DNA from: Actinomycetota bacterium
GTDB lineage: Bacteria; Actinomycetota; Actinomycetes; Actinomycetales; Microbacteriaceae
Assembly (NCBI GenBank): GCA_947449765.1
Contig: CANFSP010000002.1
Coordinates: 62,001-126,000 of the forward strand
Direction of reading: 5' to 3'
Length of the DNA stretch: 64,000 nucleotides
Below the pieces are notes generated by a model, which made no database searches, was not told the origin of the DNA, and worked only from the letters and a program-made list of their open reading frames with translations. A program made the position numbers and the translations under genes. Below, piece after piece: positions 7,819-15,429 of the stretch. Positions within the stretch are counted from its first letter, which is position 1. The number at the start of each line of letters is the position of its first letter.

Positions 7819-9030
7819 ATCCTCGACCGAGGCAAGGGCTTTCTCCAGTGTGAGTGCGACGCTCAGTACGAGTCGATCAGCCCCAACCGCTCCCTCGATA
7901 CCCAACCCAACCGGGAGACCCCCGTGTGGTCTGGGGACGGGGATGCTGATACTCGGCTGGCCGGCGAGTGAACCGGGATCCGTGTTACGAATCGACGCGG
8001 GAAAAAGTGGCATATCGACGCCACCCAATGTCACGGCATCGACCCCAATGCAAGGAGCAACAAAACCCACTGTGGGGTAGATGATGGCGTCAATGCGTTT
8101 CGTTTCGAAACACTCCGCGTAGGCGCGTTGAATGTCTGCCCGGATGGCAAGAGCGCCCTGATACTCATCCTCGGTAACAGGCTGGGTGCGCATGTGATCG
8201 ACGACCGCGCGCACATCCGGTGAGGCGATGTGTTCAGCGACATCGTCGAAGCTAAGGCCGTTGTGCGGAGGCGCCAAGAGCGCGAAACGATCGGTGAGGT
8301 GACGTACTGTCTCGTAGCCCACGACCGAGAAGCCGGCGGATGGAGCCAGCTCGTGCACGCTCTGACCGGATGGCGTCACCAAATCGCACTCCACGAGCGT
8401 GACGCCCGCTCGCGTCAGCGCGTCCAGCGTGTTGTCCATCGCACTCCTGACCTCATCGTCGAGGAAGTCGAAGAAGCCGCCGCGGGGGACGCCAAGGCGA
8501 AGGGCACCGGGGGCGATGCTCGTGAGTTCGCGTTCGCCAGTAATCGCGGTGTCCACGACGGCAACATCCGAAACGTTCCGAGCAAAAACACCCGCAGCAT
8601 CTCGGGTGGGAGAAATTAGGTACATTCCGTCATCGGGGTATCGTCCCGTCGTCGGGCGAAAGCCCACCACTCCGCAGTAGGCCGCCGGGATTCGCATGGA
8701 GCCGCCCGTGTCCGTGCCCAGGGTGAAGGCGTAAGTGCCGGATGCAACCAGCGCTGCTGAACCGCCACTTGATCCGCCAGCTACGCGACTCGGGTCAACC
8801 GGATTGCGAATGATGCCGAATGCCGCGTTGGAACTCGTTGTGCCGAGCGCAAGTTCGTGCATTCCTGCCGATTCGGCCACCTGTGCCCCGGCATCGGTCA
8901 GTCGGGTCACAACGGACGCCGTTTTCGTGGGAATTGCCTCGCGCAACGCTGGTGTTCCCGCTGTCGCGGGCATCCCGGTGACAAAAATATTGGCTTTGAC
9001 CGCGAACGGCACACCAACGAGCGAATCCAT
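7807..9030 (-). CDS. Amidase-signature hydrolase, mandelamide-hydrolase-like, short N-terminus
   Basis: This is a serine amidase that would release ammonia and a carboxylate from an arylacetamide-type substrate. The catalytic triad is present: Lys12 in PFAVKAN, the cis-Ser in GGSSGG (87/88) and the nucleophile Ser111 in DTGGSMRIPA. The wording of the core resembles mandelamide and indoleacetamide hydrolases as I recall them, and the homoprotocatechuate context suggests a hydroxyphenylacetamide or similar. The family usually has 60-100 residues before the Lys. Here only 11 precede it, and an in-frame TGA lies one codon before the ATG. No N-terminal remnant is recognisable in the other frames and no good ribosome site is visible. 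It may be a natural short form or a decayed gene. Confidence 0.75.
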   Translation of the reverse strand: MDSLVGVPFAVKANIFVTGMPATAGTPALREAIPTKTASVVTRLTDAGAQVAESAGMHELALGTTSSNAAFGIIRNPVDPSRVAGGSSGGSAALVASGTYAFTLGTDTGGSMRIPAAYCGVVGFRPTTGRYPDDGMYLISPTRDAAGVFARNVSDVAVVDTAITGERELTSIAPGALRLGVPRGGFFDFLDDEVRSAMDNTLDALTRAGVTLVECDLVTPSGQSVHELAPSAGFSVVGYETVRHLTDRFALLAPPHNGLSFDDVAEHIASPDVRAVVDHMRTQPVTEDEYQGALAIRADIQRAYAECFETKRIDAIIYPTVGFVAPCIGVDAVTLGGVDMPLFPASIRNTDPGSLAGQPSISIPVPRPHGGLPVGLGIEGAVGADRLVLSVALTLEKALASVEDNRI

Positions 9031-9059
9031 TTCTCAAGTAAACATCCGACGAGCCGTCG

Positions 9060-9101
9060 CCGATTGCCAATCGGTGAACCTAGATTGTTCCCGAGCGAAC
9101 A
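9060..9101. promoter_or_regulatory. Two palindromes in the amidase/GMC divergent region
   Basis: The 184-base divergent gap holds a perfect 7-1-7 palindrome, CCGATTG-C-CAATCGG (9060-9074). It also holds a 5-6-5 inverted repeat, TGTTC-ccgagc-GAACA (9086-9101). Both lie where regulators of the two divergent transcripts would bind. No convincing -35/-10 pair could be fixed in either direction. Confidence 0.4.
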
Positions 9102-9214
9102 GTACGGAGGAATTCGCGAAGCAGACTTTTGCATTATTTGTGGGACGCGAGAGAATTTGGACAGACCTACTCGGCGGTAACGACACGTCGAGCTCAATGG
9201 AGAGGAACCACGTT

Positions 9215-10753
9215 ATGAGTGCACAACCCGATGTGATTGTTGTTGGTGGGGGAACCGCGGGAGCAATTATCACGCGACGCCTTCTCGATGCCGGCAAGAC
9301 CGTGCACCTGCTCGAAGCCGGTGTCACCGATGACAACATTGACATTCAAGACATGTCGCGTCTCGGCTTGCTGTGGTTCAGTAAAGACGACTGGGGCTAT
9401 CACACCACTCCGCAAAAGCACGCCAACGGTCGCAAGCTCCACTGGCCACGCGGAAAGGTTCTTGGCGGGTCGCACTCGCTGAACGCCTCAATCTACGTTC
9501 GTGGCAACCAGAAAGACTACGACGATTGGGAAGCTGCCGGCTGCACCGGATGGGGCTGGAAGAACGTCGAGAAAATCTTCACCGAAAAAATCGAGAACTG
9601 GCAGGGTGAGCCCAATGGCCTCGGCACCAAGGGCCTTCTTGACGTCACCACGGACTACCCGAAGAACCCGGTGCAAACCTCGATTATCGAGGCGGGTGTG
9701 CAGTGGGGGATGAAGCGCAATCCCAACTACAACAGTGCCGACATGGAAGGTATCGCGCAGGAGCAACTGAACATGCGCGACGGTCAGCGCTTCTCGACGT
9801 ATCGCGCCTACCTGCACCCGGTGCGTGACCACAAGAATCTCACCATCACCACCGGTGCGTGGGTGCACCGCCTTATCTTCGAAGGTAACCGCGTAGTCGG
9901 TGTGGAGTACGAAAAAGGTGGCGCCACTCACGAACTGCACGGTGGTGAAGTGGCCCTCTGCGGCGGCGCGCTCGACACTCCGCGAATTTTGCTACTCTCC
10001 GGCGTTGGCCCAAAGAAGGAACTCGAGGCACTCGACATCGACGTCAAGGTGGACCTCCCGGGAGTCGGCAAGAACCTGCACGATCACCTGCTCGTGCCGA
10101 TTATCTTCACGACCTCAAAGAAGTCGGTAGAGATGCCACCGCCGGCAAATGTTCCCATCACCCAGGTGCACTGGTTCTGGAAGAGTCGTCCGGACCTCGA
10201 CCGACCAGACACGCAGCCACTCGCCTTCAGCGTGCCCATGGTCACGGACACGACCGACCTGTCCAAGGTTCCCGAGTCTGGTTTCACCATCATGGGCGGA
10301 CTCGTCACCCCGAAGAGCCGTGGTGAATTCACGCTCGCGAGTAAAGATCCGCACGTTGAGACGCTTCAGAACCCCAACATCCTGGAGCACCCGGACGACG
10401 TGGCAACGCTCGTCGCTTCGGTCAAGCAGGTGCGTGAAGTAGCCAAGCAGGCTGCGCTCGCCGATGAGTGGGGTGCCGAAGAATCCGAACTCAGCCGTCA
10501 CCTCGTTACGGATGAGGAAATTGCCGAGTATTCCCGCAACAACGCCATCACCTACCACCACCAGGTGGGCACAGCCAAGATGGGCACCGATGCGATGAGT
10601 GTGGTCAGCCCGACCTCGCTCAAGGTCATCGGTCTCGAAGGCGTGCGCGTGTGTGACGCGTCGGTCATGCCGAAAGTTACCAACGGAAACACCAACGCTC
10701 CGTCGATGATTATCGGCGAGAAGGCGGCGGACTTCATCATTGCCGGGGCATAA
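9215..10753 (+). CDS. GMC-family FAD oxidoreductase (alcohol dehydrogenase/oxidase type)
   Basis: This 512-residue flavoprotein belongs to the glucose-methanol-choline family, which oxidises alcohols (choline, aryl alcohols and others) to aldehydes. The ADP-binding loop VVGGGTAGA is at the N-terminus and the HWPRGKVLGGSHSLNASIY signature follows at about residues 75-93. The catalytic His is in the ITYHHQVGT motif and the partner residue in the NGNTNAPSMIIGEKAAD tail. The reading frame stays open far upstream; I start at the ATG at 9215, which has GGAGAGGA about 8 bases ahead and the family N-terminus. It heads a plus-strand set with a dehydrogenase-like protein, MoaF and SnoaL. Substrate unknown; an aryl alcohol would fit the surroundings. 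Confidence 0.9.
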   Translation: MSAQPDVIVVGGGTAGAIITRRLLDAGKTVHLLEAGVTDDNIDIQDMSRLGLLWFSKDDWGYHTTPQKHANGRKLHWPRGKVLGGSHSLNASIYVRGNQKDYDDWEAAGCTGWGWKNVEKIFTEKIENWQGEPNGLGTKGLLDVTTDYPKNPVQTSIIEAGVQWGMKRNPNYNSADMEGIAQEQLNMRDGQRFSTYRAYLHPVRDHKNLTITTGAWVHRLIFEGNRVVGVEYEKGGATHELHGGEVALCGGALDTPRILLLSGVGPKKELEALDIDVKVDLPGVGKNLHDHLLVPIIFTTSKKSVEMPPPANVPITQVHWFWKSRPDLDRPDTQPLAFSVPMVTDTTDLSKVPESGFTIMGGLVTPKSRGEFTLASKDPHVETLQNPNILEHPDDVATLVASVKQVREVAKQAALADEWGAEESELSRHLVTDEEIAEYSRNNAITYHHQVGTAKMGTDAMSVVSPTSLKVIGLEGVRVCDASVMPKVTNGNTNAPSMIIGEKAADFIIAGA

Positions 10754-10787
10754 CGCCTCGCGGCGTTGTGCACGTAGTGAACTTCGT

Positions 10788-11699
10788 ATGAAAATTGCCA
10801 TCATCGGAGGGGCCGGAGGCATCGGCTCCTCCGTTGCATTTAACCTCTTGCGCACGCAGACTCCGTACGAGATCGTCATCATCGACAATCGCGACAATAT
10901 GATCGTCTCGCACGTCATGGACCTGCAGGATGCGCTATCCCTGGGCGGCGCGTCCTCCATTGTCGGCGGGCAGATGTCTGATGCATTCGACGCGGATGTG
11001 GTGGTGCTCAGCGCAGCTGTTCCGCTGACGTTGAACACCTCGCGGGATGTGTACCTCGCGGCCAACGCGGACATTGTGGGTGGAATCGTCGATCAGCTCG
11101 TTGCCGGTGGCTTCGCCGGAATCCTGCTGCTCATGACCAATCCGGTGGACCCACTGCTCACCTGGATTGCCCGTCGAACCGGCTGGTCGCGACAGCGATT
11201 GTTGGGGTACACCCTGAACGACGTGCAACGGTTCCGCACGGGCATTGCGCAAGCGCTCGGGGTCGCCCCTCAGCGAGTGACCTGTTGGGTCGTGGGCGAG
11301 CATGGTGCCGGAGCGGTTCAGGTTCGTTCGAGCATCCGGCTCGACGGGGAGCCGGTGACACTCACCGATGAACAATTCGCGCACGCCCTCGACTACGCGC
11401 AGAACTGGTACGTGCGACACGTGGCCCTCGATTCGGGCCGCACCTCCACGTGGAGTTCGGGCATCGGTGGTGCGTTGATGATCGAAGCGATGGCACATCC
11501 CACAAGCGCCCCATTCCCGGCGTCGGTGATCCTTGAGGGCGAATACGGGGTCTTTGGTATTAGTTCGTCAACTCCAATACTTTTGGGCGCTTACGGACTA
11601 GAAAAAGTTATCGAGTCTGAGCTAGCGTCAGATGAGCTACAACAGATTCAGTCCGTTGCAGCCAAAATCGATGAACTTTCTCGCTCCCTGAATCACTAG
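10788..11699 (+). CDS. Malate/lactate dehydrogenase-family protein with altered substrate loop
   Basis: This 303-residue protein has the NAD-binding GGAGGIG start, MTNPVD, the Asp-x-x-Arg pair in NDVQRFR and the catalytic His in GEHG, so the family is secure. The substrate-specificity loop reads AAVPLTLNTSRDVYL instead of the usual AGxPRKPGMTRxDLL. The first loop arginine, which polarises the substrate carbonyl in classic enzymes, is therefore absent. The substrate is probably not malate or lactate. The ATG lies 34 bases after the GMC gene, so the two are likely one transcript, and the pair could oxidise successive hydroxyl groups of one compound. An alternative is a housekeeping malate dehydrogenase with a sequence variant. 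Confidence 0.8.
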   Translation: MKIAIIGGAGGIGSSVAFNLLRTQTPYEIVIIDNRDNMIVSHVMDLQDALSLGGASSIVGGQMSDAFDADVVVLSAAVPLTLNTSRDVYLAANADIVGGIVDQLVAGGFAGILLLMTNPVDPLLTWIARRTGWSRQRLLGYTLNDVQRFRTGIAQALGVAPQRVTCWVVGEHGAGAVQVRSSIRLDGEPVTLTDEQFAHALDYAQNWYVRHVALDSGRTSTWSSGIGGALMIEAMAHPTSAPFPASVILEGEYGVFGISSSTPILLGAYGLEKVIESELASDELQQIQSVAAKIDELSRSLNH

Positions 11700-11757
11700 T
11701 TGCCTGCCCAATTCACTGGGCTTTTCTCACGTGACCTTGTACCCGAAGGAGACCACC

Positions 11758-12552
11758 ATGGCCGATGCCGCCGGTGAAGAGTGGAAAACATACGATGATT
11801 TCGCTCACGGGATAGACACCTACCGCAAAGCGAACGTGTCGCTCGCCGGAACCTCGCTCAGCATTATTTTTGGCAAGCGGGCAGCCATTGACCTCAACTT
11901 TCTCGATGACTCATCCGTTGAGTGGAGTGCATCTGGCGGGATTGTGGCGGCTGCAGGAACTGTCGACCCCTATGACGCGGTCCAAGTGCGCGAAGGCGTC
12001 TTTTTCATCAACCTTCCCTTGACGTCGCGCGAGCGTGAGTCAATCACCATCGTGTTCACCCGAAAGACGAACCGTGCCATCATCGCCTACTCGGTCATTG
12101 CGGCCGAGCGCGTCGAGGGCACCCCACAGGTCAGTCAGCAGTTCTGGGCGGGAACGACAAACGAGGGCGACGCCTCGGGAAATAAACCCGGTGAGAGTCG
12201 AGATCTCATTGGGATGCGAAACATTTATCGCTACAGCCCGAACCATCTCTACGAACACGTTTACGTCTCGTCACAACGGTACGCATGGCAATGTCTCGAG
12301 GGAGCCCAACGGGGCCACGGGGACATGGATCTCTCCACGGTCTGGAAGCTTGACGACGGGCTGTACCTCTTCTGCTTCCGCGAATTCCGCATCTCGGTGG
12401 CTAGCGTGTGGCTGCACGATCTTGGTTACGGCCTCAACACAACGGGCGTCTTTCTGGGCATCTCGGCCGCGGGGGAGTCCATGCACTCGCGAGCTGGTGG
12501 ATATATCTACCCACTCGGTACCGTTCGATACCCTGACGCACAGCCGATCTAG
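11758..12552 (+). CDS. moaF: MoaF-like protein
   Basis: This 264-residue cytosolic protein matches the MoaF N- and C-terminal domain pattern. The most telling stretch is the C-terminal part, with YRYSPNHLYEHVYVSSQRY, YAWQCLEGAQRG, DDGLYLFCFREF and a final TTGVFLG strand. The fold is calycin/lipocalin-like. In Klebsiella MoaF belongs to the monoamine (tyramine) regulon despite its cofactor-style name; its biochemical role is not settled. Tyramine is degraded via 4-hydroxyphenylacetate, so its presence near the homoprotocatechuate operon is suggestive. The start at 11758 has AAGGAG 8 bases upstream; an in-frame ATG 27 bases earlier lacks a site. It lies 58 bases after the dehydrogenase-like gene. 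Confidence 0.75.
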   Translation: MADAAGEEWKTYDDFAHGIDTYRKANVSLAGTSLSIIFGKRAAIDLNFLDDSSVEWSASGGIVAAAGTVDPYDAVQVREGVFFINLPLTSRERESITIVFTRKTNRAIIAYSVIAAERVEGTPQVSQQFWAGTTNEGDASGNKPGESRDLIGMRNIYRYSPNHLYEHVYVSSQRYAWQCLEGAQRGHGDMDLSTVWKLDDGLYLFCFREFRISVASVWLHDLGYGLNTTGVFLGISAAGESMHSRAGGYIYPLGTVRYPDAQPI

Positions 12553-12630
12553 TTTCCCGTCGGACCACGCAACGCCATCCAAACCCTCGCTCACACAGCA
12601 CTACAGCCCGCGAATAACAAAGGAATCATC

Positions 12631-13026
12631 ATGACAACCGCACGTGAAATCGTTGCCGCGCACTACGCAGCGTCAGCAGCCGGAGACATCCAAGGAGCAT
12701 TTTCCAACTTCGCCGACGACATCGTGTGGACGGAGTCTGCAGGTGGTCGCTACGCGGGCACGTACACCAGCATGGCTGAGGTATATGAAAAGGTCTTTGG
12801 CCGAATTCAACAAGACTGGGAAGATTTCGCCGCGCATCTGGACTACCTCATTGCCGACAACGACAACAACAAAGTCGCCGCTGTTGTGAACTATCACGGT
12901 AAATCAACGGCAACGGGTAAGTCGCAGAATGTTCGGGTCGTGCACCTGTGGACCATCAAAGATGGCATGGTGGTTGCTTTCGAGCAGGTCGCCGACACTG
13001 CCGAACAGAACAAGGCGCTCAGCTAG
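12631..13026 (+). CDS. SnoaL/NTF2-like protein
   Basis: This 131-residue protein has the NTF2-like cone fold pattern: an N-terminal helix (AREIVAAHYAASAAGDIQGAF), the FADDIVWTESAGGRYAGTY strand-loop and three closing strands ending with VVHLWTIKDGMVVAFEQVAD. The family contains isomerases, cyclases, hydratases and non-catalytic binding proteins, so the function cannot be stated. An AAAGGAATCATC sequence supports the ATG. It is the last gene of the GMC-MoaF set. Its TAG stop shares the four-base palindrome CTAG with the stop codon of the converging alcohol dehydrogenase, leaving no intergenic space. Confidence 0.8.
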   Translation: MTTAREIVAAHYAASAAGDIQGAFSNFADDIVWTESAGGRYAGTYTSMAEVYEKVFGRIQQDWEDFAAHLDYLIADNDNNKVAAVVNYHGKSTATGKSQNVRVVHLWTIKDGMVVAFEQVADTAEQNKALS

Positions 13027-14000
13027 TTCGCGCGCACGCTCTCAGTCGTTGGCTCATCGAGTAGGGCAACCAGTCGGCCGACAACTTCGCCGCGTGATAA
13101 GCGGGCGAGCCCATCCGGGATCTCATCGAATGTGATGGTCGAGACAACCGGTGTGAGTTCACCCGCGGCCATGAGTGCGTAGACGCTCTCAAGGTCGGAT
13201 CGCCAACCACCCATGGTGCCGAGCAAGCTGAGTCTTCTAGTCACGACAGCGTAGGTGCTTATTTCGGCGGTGCGCTTGCTCATCCCGACTTGCACGACAC
13301 GTCCACCGGGTCGAACTGTTTCGATGGCCGCGGTAGTGGAGTTGCCGACACCGGCGAAGTCAATAATCACGTCCAATTCTTTGTCTGCAAACTCTGAGAT
13401 GTCTCGCGCGACGTCAACCGCCCCGAGTTCGCGCGCGACGTGCCAGATTTCCTCGCGAGGCTCAGCGACGAAAACTTCTGCACCCGCGAGCACCGCGATA
13501 CGAGCCCCCATCTGACCCAGACCGCCAATCCCGAGGATGCCCACCTTCGTTCCGTTGGTGACCTCGCCAACCACGACCACCGCGTGGTGTGGTGCGACGC
13601 CTGAATCGGTGGCAGCTGCGGCCACGGCATACGGGAGACCCTCAGGAATTCGCACCAAGAAATCTGCCGTGCACTCAACCTGTGGGGCAAAGCCTCCATG
13701 CGCCGACAATCCGGGTGCCGGGTCAGTGGTCATGCACACGCCAACCCGATCGCCCACGTTCCAGCCCTCGACGCCCTCGCCGATCTGGCTGATGACGCCG
13801 GCTATTTCGTGACCCACCGTCATGGGGCGTGGCCCGCCCGGGGGAAACGGAAAATGAGGATCTTCCATCATGCCCACGTCGGAATGACACAACCCTGCCG
13901 CTTTGACATCCAGCACCACGTGCCCCGGTCGCGCCGTAGGCTCGTCGACCTCATTGAGGGACAGGGGCTGGTGCACCTGCGTAAATTGCCAGGCTTTCAT
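13023..14000 (-). CDS. Medium-chain alcohol dehydrogenase
   Basis: This 325-residue MDR-family oxidoreductase has the catalytic-zinc Cys in the AAGLCHSDVG context (about residue 38), GHE at about 63-65 and the nucleotide-binding GIGGLGQMGA loop. The four-cysteine structural zinc loop is missing; that part of the protein is shortened. The usual third zinc ligand position, in the ATDSG context, holds Asp. It would oxidise or reduce an alcohol/aldehyde pair. The ATG overlaps the stop of the upstream MFS gene by 4 bases (ATGA), so the two are translationally coupled. Its stop overlaps that of the SnoaL-like gene on the other strand. Confidence 0.85.
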   Translation of the reverse strand: MKAWQFTQVHQPLSLNEVDEPTARPGHVVLDVKAAGLCHSDVGMMEDPHFPFPPGGPRPMTVGHEIAGVISQIGEGVEGWNVGDRVGVCMTTDPAPGLSAHGGFAPQVECTADFLVRIPEGLPYAVAAAATDSGVAPHHAVVVVGEVTNGTKVGILGIGGLGQMGARIAVLAGAEVFVAEPREEIWHVARELGAVDVARDISEFADKELDVIIDFAGVGNSTTAAIETVRPGGRVVQVGMSKRTAEISTYAVVTRRLSLLGTMGGWRSDLESVYALMAAGELTPVVSTITFDEIPDGLARLSRGEVVGRLVALLDEPTTESVRAN

Positions 14001-15277
14001 GCTGTTTCTCCTTTGCTTTCATCGTGAGGATCATCAAGGCTCGCGACTCCCCGCCGAGGAATCACGAACATACCAATAGCCGACAGAATGAGGAGGATGC
14101 CGGCAGCGCAGAGAAAAACTTGAACGCCGACCTGGTCGGCTATGTACCCGGCTGTCATCGCGCCGATCGGGATGGCTCCCATAAACAGCATTTGACGCAC
14201 GGAGAGGACGCGTCCTCGCATGTCATTGCGCACGATCATTTGGACGACGGTTGCCGACCCGGCCATTACGAGGATGAGGGCTGCCCCGGTGAGGTAAAAG
14301 ATAAACGACGCGATGTAGTAGTTCGAGACGACGGTGAGTGCGAGAAATCCGAAAGCGGTGCCGAATAATCCCCAGACCATTGCTCGCGACAGCGGAAACC
14401 ACTTCGCCTTGCCGGCCAAGAGCGGAATGACTGAGATTGCGCCGAGACTGAGGTACATGTTGAGCAAGCCCAGCTCCATGGCTCCGACATGGTAAACCGT
14501 GTGCGCGAGCACGATAGACATCGTAAAAATGGGCTGACCAAACAAGCCGCCGACGACAGCACCGAAAATGGCGAGCTTAATCCCGGAACTGTGCCGGATG
14601 TACTTCAGCGCTGAGGTGAATTGGGTCAGAATCCGCTGCGCCGATTTCACGAGTATTTGAGGCTCGGTCACTCGAATGAAAAAGAGAACGACAAGGAGCG
14701 GCAGAAAGCTCACGCAGTTAACCGCCAGCGCCCATCCTGGACCGGATGTGGCCAGAATCAGCCCGGCGATGACCGGGCCAAGCGCGCGAGAAAGGTTGAA
14801 CTGTATCGAGTTGTAGTTCACCGCCGCGCGAAGGAGCGACCGTGGCACAAGATCGTGCACGAAGGCCATGAACGCGGGAGTGTTGAGCGCTGAAAGCGAG
14901 CCGTTGATAAAGACGGGAATCATGAGAACCCACGGGGAATTCACTCCGCTGAGCCACATTGCCAACAGGCCGATCGACGTCAGCAGCATTCCCACCTGTG
15001 TGATGAGGAGAATGTGCCGACGGTCAAAGCGATCCGCGATGACTCCGGCAACAGGGCCGAGCACAATCGTGGGAAGGAAGTTGACCAGCGTGAACGCACC
15101 GACCCAGAGTGCCGTACCGGTGATCTGGTAGAGGATGACCGGGACCGTCAGGTTGCTCATCCACATGCCAGTATTCGACAGTAATGAGGTCAGCCAAAAG
15201 GAGAGGTAGTTTCTCTGGCGCATCACGGAGAACCACGGTCGTAACGGTGCTACACCGGAATCGGTCTCGCTCGTCAT
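13997..15277 (-). CDS. MFS transporter (DHA3/MFS_3 type)
   Basis: This roughly 426-residue membrane protein has about 12 predicted spans. The loop 2-3 motif GVIADRFDRRH is the family A-motif, and the two-fold repeat is followed at the C-terminus by GYIADQVGVQVF. The overall style is that of the EntS/macrolide-efflux branch, so export of a metabolite or toxic aromatic is as likely as uptake. I prefer the ATG at 15277, which has GAGG 8 bases ahead; in-frame starts at 15283 (ATG) and 15298 (GTG) are alternatives. It is cotranscribed with the alcohol dehydrogenase. Transcription would start in the AT-rich divergent region at 15.3-15.4 kb. Confidence 0.85.
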   Translation of the reverse strand: MTSETDSGVAPLRPWFSVMRQRNYLSFWLTSLLSNTGMWMSNLTVPVILYQITGTALWVGAFTLVNFLPTIVLGPVAGVIADRFDRRHILLITQVGMLLTSIGLLAMWLSGVNSPWVLMIPVFINGSLSALNTPAFMAFVHDLVPRSLLRAAVNYNSIQFNLSRALGPVIAGLILATSGPGWALAVNCVSFLPLLVVLFFIRVTEPQILVKSAQRILTQFTSALKYIRHSSGIKLAIFGAVVGGLFGQPIFTMSIVLAHTVYHVGAMELGLLNMYLSLGAISVIPLLAGKAKWFPLSRAMVWGLFGTAFGFLALTVVSNYYIASFIFYLTGAALILVMAGSATVVQMIVRNDMRGRVLSVRQMLFMGAIPIGAMTAGYIADQVGVQVFLCAAGILLILSAIGMFVIPRRGVASLDDPHDESKGETA

Positions 15278-15343
15278 ATCCATGTCCTCAACTGCCACAT
15301 CGCTGTGTCGCGTTGCTCATTATTTCAGGGCTTACCACGACCA

Positions 15344-15374
15344 TAGACTAAAATTAGTATTGTTATATACTTAC
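15344..15374 (+). promoter_or_regulatory. Candidate promoter of the amidohydrolase-Rieske operon
   Basis: TAGACT (15344-15349) and TATACT (15366-15371) are separated by 16 bases and face the amidohydrolase. The -10 lies inside ATTGTTATATACTTAC, one copy of an AT-rich motif that recurs upstream of other genes in this window. An AGTAT/ATACT inverted repeat (15356-15371) overlaps it. Confidence 0.4.
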
Positions 15375-15429
15375 TCTCGAACGGTCAGCCGTCGAGTGTT
15401 TAAGTGCTTGACGAGAGGGTAGGAATTCA

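Noticed and set aside
8735-9214. Upstream extension of the GMC oxidoreductase frame
   Set aside because: The extension overlaps the amidase on the other strand and carries no family sequence. A ribosome site and the family N-terminus fit the start at 9215.
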